A stretch of 64,000 bases of DNA, from the NCBI GenBank assembly GCA_038373865.1, contig JAXGGA010005175.1:1-64000 (forward strand). The letters run 5' to 3'. Every line of letters starts with the position of its first letter. Positions within the stretch are counted from its first letter, which is position 1. This DNA comes from Uloborus plumipes. Its lineage: Eukaryota > Arthropoda > Arachnida > Araneae > Uloboridae. Positions 59,219 to 64,000 of this stretch are shown piece after piece. The notes beneath the pieces were generated by a model. It searched no databases, was not told the DNA's origin, and saw only the letters and a list, made by a program, of their open reading frames with translations. Position numbers and translations under genes: made by a program.

Positions 59219-59402
59219 CAGGCCCGTCACTTAGGCGGGGGCAGGGGGGGGGGGGGCATTTGCCCCCCCCCCCCCTGACTTTGAGATATCAATGTATTTA
59301 CATATAAGTGGGCTTGGTTTTTGTAGTTTTCTCGTGAAATTGTATTGTGTTTTTACCCTTTGCCTCCCCCCCCCCCTGGAAAAACTTGAAATGACGTCCC
59401 TG
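59219..59402. mobile_element. 184-bp hAT MITE with G-run/C-run hairpin
   Basis: Starts CAGGCCCGTCACTTAGG and ends AAATGACGTCCCTG (inverse CAGGGACGTCATTT). An exact 8-bp duplication ATCCTAGT lies at 59211-59218 and 59403-59410. A long G-run is followed, across CATTT, by a long C-run (59240-59275), and another C-run lies near the right end, so the DNA can form a strong hairpin. Relatives at 46474-46650. Confidence 0.88.
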
Positions 59403-59410
59403 ATCCTAGT

Positions 59411-60054
59411 TTACTATACCTAATGCCAATCATAAAAGACTGAAGAAGGAAAGAGGCAGAAAAACGTTGAATCGTGTTGTAAGTTATATAAGGACAAACG
59501 AACTATATTCTTATAAAGAAACATGTTAAAGAGATATTTGTTTCATTTACATAAAGCACAGTGAAGACTTTTTGAAATTGCATAACTATGATAATGATGA
59601 AAATAGATTTTAGCTGCTAATAACGTATGTAACACCGAACAATTCCTAAAATGAGGCACTTGATAATCCGTGATAATCCAAAAACTTAGTCACATTCTGC
59701 TTTGACGAAAAACCTCTACGTCAATGAATTGTAACGAGTGAAATCTCAACAAAGCGGCATATTCACCGACCACTTTTCGATTCGTATTGGGTATGTACTT
59801 AATGTACCTTGGTGGATCATTATAGATGCATTTGGTTCACTAATTTAATGGCGGGGGGGGGGGGTTACGTTTGAATGATGCATATGTTTTGCGAGGAATG
59901 ATTTTGTAAATTCATTCCAGTTTTAATCACAGAGTGTTCTTATCATCGAAAAATGTTTTTTTTTTTTTTTTTTCATTTTACGAATACTTGCCGAGGTTTA
60001 AACAAATATAACGACTGATGTATCCTGGCAATCAAACATAAACTGTTTTCCCGC
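59411..60054. other. AT-rich intron, nothing recognisable
   Basis: A G-run at about 59852-59863 and a poly(T) run at about 59957-59973; no gene. Confidence 0.5.
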
Positions 60055-60256
60055 GGTACCTCCGTAGCTCTATAGTAGAAGCTTCACTTCGAATGCCAGA
60101 GATCAGGTGTTTGATTCCCATCGAGCACAGAGTGCTATATTCTTTGTATTGTAAATCTTTCTGGTGTTGTCTTGTAGGTAAAAAAAATCCAACCTCTCAA
60201 GTCAATGGCATCTCATACCTTCATAGTGATTGACTACGACATGCCAACAACAACGT
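60055..60256 (+). repeat. tRNA-derived SINE, family 2, copy 2
   Basis: GGTACCTCCGTAGCTCTATAG contains an A-box-like TAGCTCTATAG (60065-60075), and GTTTGATTCCC (60109-60119) is a B box. The body shares TTGTATTGTAAATCTTTCTG and the CATAGTGATTGACTACGACA region with the copy at 26313. It ends 68 bp from the donor of the exon at 60325, on the intron side and in antisense orientation to the gene. Confidence 0.7.
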
Positions 60257-60324
60257 TTTCCATATTCAAAGTTAGCTCTTCAGAGTTACATTATCATTAT
60301 GAGAAAGTTAAAAACATGTCTTAC

Positions 60325-60465
60325 CTGATTCGCAAAAGGAGATGTTAAGCTTTTTAATCGTGAAAAATCCTTCAATACAAGCACAGTATCCATCAGCACA
60401 TGTGCTATTTGGCGTTGATTTGTTACATTGGTCAGAACTGTTACATGCATCTCCAAGTTTTATAC
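60325..60465 (-). CDS. EB/EGF-like module exon of a membrane protein gene
   Basis: 141-bp phase 1-1 exon on the minus strand. The acceptor is a T12 tract plus CAG, and the donor is G|GTAAGA. It encodes about 47 residues without a stop: IKLGDACNSSDQCNK, then STCADGYCACIEGFF, then LNISFCES. Six cysteines with the C-x5-C-x8-C-x4-C-x-C spacing and GYC-C-EGF match EB modules or related EGF-like repeats, which are extracellular and disulfide-bonded. Sequons NSS, NKS, NST and NIS suggest heavy N-glycosylation. With the transmembrane exon at 17763-17917 it makes a type I membrane protein. Upstream exons, including the signal peptide, must lie beyond 64000. The plus-strand frame at 60342-60530 is its shadow. 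I do not know the gene's name or role. Confidence 0.75.
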
Positions 60466-63400
60466 CTGAAAAAAAAAAAAACAATTACAGATATGTTATA
60501 GAAGAATGCATTTTTAAGCACAGTAAATAATATTTTAAACATAATATTTGTTCATTTTTATACAATTATTCACAAACAACTCATTCTCATGGGAAGTTAT
60601 CGAAATTTTAAATTTTAAAAGAAACATGCGAAGAAAATATCAAGAGTTTCCAAGCACTGTCTACGTCGGCTCATGACAGCTTAAACCCCTTTTTTTATTT
60701 ATGAAAGTTAGTGAATTGATTGCTTAAAATGTTATAATTGGTTATGTAGTACAGAAAGCGCCGCGAAGTTCTTAATTGCTGAATATAGCAGTTCCAAAGA
60801 GTGATTGCTTCAGATTTTGGAAAACTAATTATTCGGTAACAACTTTTTTAATAGTCTGCTATGACTGATAATAATGACTGTATTATATTAGACACCTGCT
60901 AAAATAAAGATATTTTCAGGAGAGAAACACAAAATGGCTGATTGTTCTAAATTTTTTTGAAGATGCAGGACTTACTGCCATCATTTGAGACTTTCAATAC
61001 CTTTTGCATTCATTGATCTTTGTAAAACATACCGTGTTGCCCGCCCCCTTCTTTCCCCTTTGCATGAAACTGGCTGCACTGACCTCATCTATAGCGATAG
61101 ATAGATTATATCACTAGCCCTATGCAATATTTCTTAGGCATCAATGATGAAGAAACATGCTCGTACACACATGGTTCAAACTATGATCTCGGTGAAAAAT
61201 AATTGGGTACTATTGTTGTTTTATGCAAAATATATTTTTCAAAAAACTCGGTATGCTGGGTCTAACTTGGTTTCCGTTTCGTCAATATCAGAAGCTGTCA
61301 GTGTTACGTAAAGGGGAAGTAAGTTAAAAGTGGGTGATCGGAAAGGAACGCAAATGATTTGTCGTTCCTGTAGTGCATATTTTGCAATATGGAACTGATG
61401 ATAAGGAATGATCAACGAAATTTTCTGCATAAGTTCTGGATAATAGTGACAGAGATATTAATTGAACATTCATTTCAACATGTCATTTTTAAATCACAGT
61501 TTTTCAGGGTATTTGTTAAAAAATGTACTTTTTTTAGTGATTCAGTGTAAAGCGTATGAATTTTACATCTCATTTAAAACTTAATAAAACTACTACGCCT
61601 TTATATTCATTCAAATACATGTCATGTCTTAAATTTATTCATAATAGCAGTAAAGGCTAGTTAAATTGCATAAACATTTTTTTTCCATTTTAATCTTAAT
61701 ACAATGTTTTTACAAAACATGTGGATTCATTATAGTTCGTATATAATTTTAAAACTTTTTTTTAGCGAGCAGTATATGAATGAAAAATATCTTATTAACC
61801 TGAGATCATTTGCACATGATTCCGTAGTTCATCATTTCTATGTTGCTGGGGGGTACAGAAAAACCCGAGCGAATCAGTTCGGGTTAAAGATGAAAACTTA
61901 GTATTCTCCATTATTTTGATTTTTTACGACCAAAACGAACGTCAATTTTGAACACAAACGAAGTATTATCTTCGTGCTTTTCATTTGATATGAGTTTGAA
62001 ATGTTCAATAATGGAACAATGCAGTAGTTTTTAATTTCTTTCATACAGAGAAAATTTTCCTCGTAATTTTTCGTTATTATACATTTATTTTCCTTTACTT
62101 TTTCAAACTTCATTTTTTCTACTTTTCAGCTAATCAAAATTAAAAATTAATCCATCTTAGTCGAAATATAACGAAATTAATTGAAATTCGGTACAATATA
62201 ACTGAATTATTTTTTACCGTTCTCTTTCTTCGGTTTCAGTTCTAATTGCACAGTGAATGATCGTAAGAACAGAGTAACATTTAGAATTCGGAAAAACTGC
62301 GTTATAATTAATGTAGAATTTAACAACGCAAGCATTTCTCCACTTTATGTTTAAAGAAACAATTATAATGGCTTTTTCGAGTAAAACATTTTAAAAGGAG
62401 TTTTTCTCTTTCGTAACAATAATGGTATCTCAGGTGTCGTTGAAGCAGATTTTTTTTTCTTCTGTAAAAAAATTATGAAATAAGTATTATTAAACATCAC
62501 TATTTTTTTCACTTAAAAACAAAGCCTAAAAAACATATGTATTTACATTTTAGCAAACAAAAAATAAATTTTAATTTAGCTATTTTAAATTAGAAAATTA
62601 TTACATTTTGTTTCGGAAAAAAAAATTGCTAAACGAGGCCTTCTAATACACATGTCCAACATTTTCGCTTTTTCTTAGTATTGAAAGCAGATGAATAAAG
62701 AAATATTGATGCATTACAATAAAGAAGAATGAACGATTAGTTACATCTCTTCTGCGATCATCACCCATACCCAAAATTTAAAAAAAAAAAAAAAAAAAAA
62801 CCTCCATTCACCAATAAACAAGTAGTTGCTGCATATAGAATTACAAAATTTCTGGACCTCTTTCTACACCACTAGACATTCCAATTGATAAATATATCTC
62901 TTATAAACATGCTTTCTGTAGATTTTTGTAACATATTAAGTTGACAAACGGTATAAAATTAAAGTACGGTTTTAAAATACAAGTATTTGTATTCACTATT
63001 ACTATTGGCATCTAAATAAGTTTTCTGTTACATGGCAGAAAAACACATTCCTTAATTATTTAAGAGTTCTATTATTATTGGGATAAGAAAGATAGCAGTT
63101 GCACAAAAACGTTGCCTAGAACTCTTTTGATTTCATTTAACTGAACGATTAAAATATTTATAAAAAATCATTGGCTTAAAGAAAACTTTTAATGGGTTAA
63201 AAAGTTGTTAGAAACTTGTACCAAAACCAAAGAGTGAATACATTTGATTGCGTTTCTATAGAAGCTGGTATTACTTCCTAACCATCAAACTAGTAATTCT
63301 TAAAGGAAAAACTATTTTAATAAAAACACCGGGTCAAATTGGAAACTAAAATTGTTTTTTTCCCCGAAGTTTTGTGACACGTAAGTATGAATAAAATATC

Positions 63401-64000
63401 GAGCCTTTCACATAATTAGTTTCCAGTAGCCACTACAGCAGCAAAATCTGCTGAACTTGGAAAGTATTCAACTTTTAGCACTATGTGTACTGCAGTACTT
63501 TTAGGAAGAGAACTTCATAGAAGAACTTGTTCAAAAACGAGTTGGAAATTTTTTATTCAAAAAAAAAACTATAATTAGTGTTGCTTTCATTTTAAAAAGA
63601 AACAAACTGAATATTTGAAAACTTTGAAGTTTCCTATTTTCAAATTGATTTTTTTATAGAATTTTTTTAAGAAGTTAGGAGTTAAATCGTGAAAATGATG
63701 GGAGTGAACTATATTCTGGCAATAAACAAAATACTAATGAGTTGTAAAGTGTTTGATGTTTAACTGCGTAACTGAACAAATCATAGTAAATAATTAATAT
63801 ACCGCAAAATTTAAAGCGAATTAAAAGGAATTCATTGCAAAATATGAATTAAAATTGCTATTTTTATTTCCGTGTACGTCGTATCATGCTGAATTTTATT
63901 CTTGCAATCTACATCAACCTAATATTTTGCACCTTAATTCACTTCGAATTCTTCTTCCCCTTTTTATTATAATTTGAAAAAACAATAAACAATAAATCTA
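60466..64000. other. Upstream intron of the EB-module gene, AT-rich, no element recognised
   Basis: About 3.5 kb without a supported exon. The best splice-like site (AGTAAGT on the minus strand at 60972-60978) follows no suitable frame. A poly(A) run lies at about 62780-62800, and AACCCGA-TCGGGTT at 61863-61886 is a small hairpin. Frames at 61239-62113 have no domain. Confidence 0.45.

Larger units (their letters stand above)
17918..60324 (-). other. Inferred 42.4-kb intron of the EB-module gene, packed with transposons
   Basis: The donor GTAAGA abuts 60325 and the acceptor TTTCTTGCAG abuts 17917, both on the minus strand, and the two exon phases match (G|AT gives a complete Asp codon). I saw no further exon-like open segment with good splice sites between them. 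The interval contains most of the mobile elements listed here. Extra small exons could be missed by eye; a transcript would settle it. Confidence 0.55.

Noticed and set aside
60975..61075. Possible upstream exon of the EB gene ending at AGTAAGT (minus strand)
   Set aside because: The frames tried hit stops quickly and none shows Cys-rich or signal-peptide content.

Overview
This is AT-rich eukaryotic DNA, most likely from an arthropod. The spliced exons with GT-AG junctions, the very long intron, and the mix of Tc1/mariner, pogo-like, hAT, piggyBac-like and tRNA-SINE repeats point there. A spider or other chelicerate is my best guess, mainly because the Tc1 transposase and EB-type cysteine-rich module look familiar from such genomes; I could not run a search. 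No bacterial operons, rRNA, CRISPR array or canonical tRNA gene is present.

The only host gene I can support lies on the minus strand. An exon at 60325-60465 encodes a six-cysteine EB/EGF-like extracellular module with four N-glycosylation sequons. An exon at 17763-17917 encodes an acidic/Pro linker, one transmembrane helix and a short tail. Their splice phases match (1/1), joining across an intron of about 42.4 kb. The 5' part of the gene lies beyond 64000. Position 1-17762 is its 3' flank, or a further intron if the stop-overlapping GTAAG is used as a splice donor.

Almost everything else that can be recognised is mobile DNA. From left to right: a TTAA-flanked piggyBac-like MITE (879-1552); an ACTGTAAA-rich MITE with another TTAA element nested in it (2213-3166); a foldback element (4158-4793); a 290-bp direct duplication (6631-7520); a pogo-like element with psq-HTH coding remains and many GGGGCACGTTTACGC repeats (8422-10688); a CATCGGCCGATG repeat region with a tRNA-derived SINE inside it (14645-15508); a mariner fragment (15.75-16.06 kb); and a TA-flanked element (16391-17681).

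Inside the big intron there is a 4.3-kb palindromic element (21363-25632) that carries a complete DD36E Tc1 transposon (22417-23634) and a 246-bp MITE. It is followed by SINEs, hAT elements with exact 8-bp target duplications (30656-31756, 38688-39130, 59219-59402), GAAGTCGG-type repeats (42.4-44.5 kb), and an element with a broken gene resembling DUF7869 proteins (45905-47896). A second piggyBac-like MITE, a dead Tc1 copy (50.7-51.5 kb) and a Tigger-like element with a C-terminal PHD-type finger (54277-56274) complete the list.

The most interesting pattern is that several unrelated-looking elements share one design. Each has TA target sites (seen in four of the five families), short TIRs, and many copies of its own ~15-bp motif clustered near both ends. 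The remaining sequence is AT-rich intronic or flanking DNA with short random ORFs.
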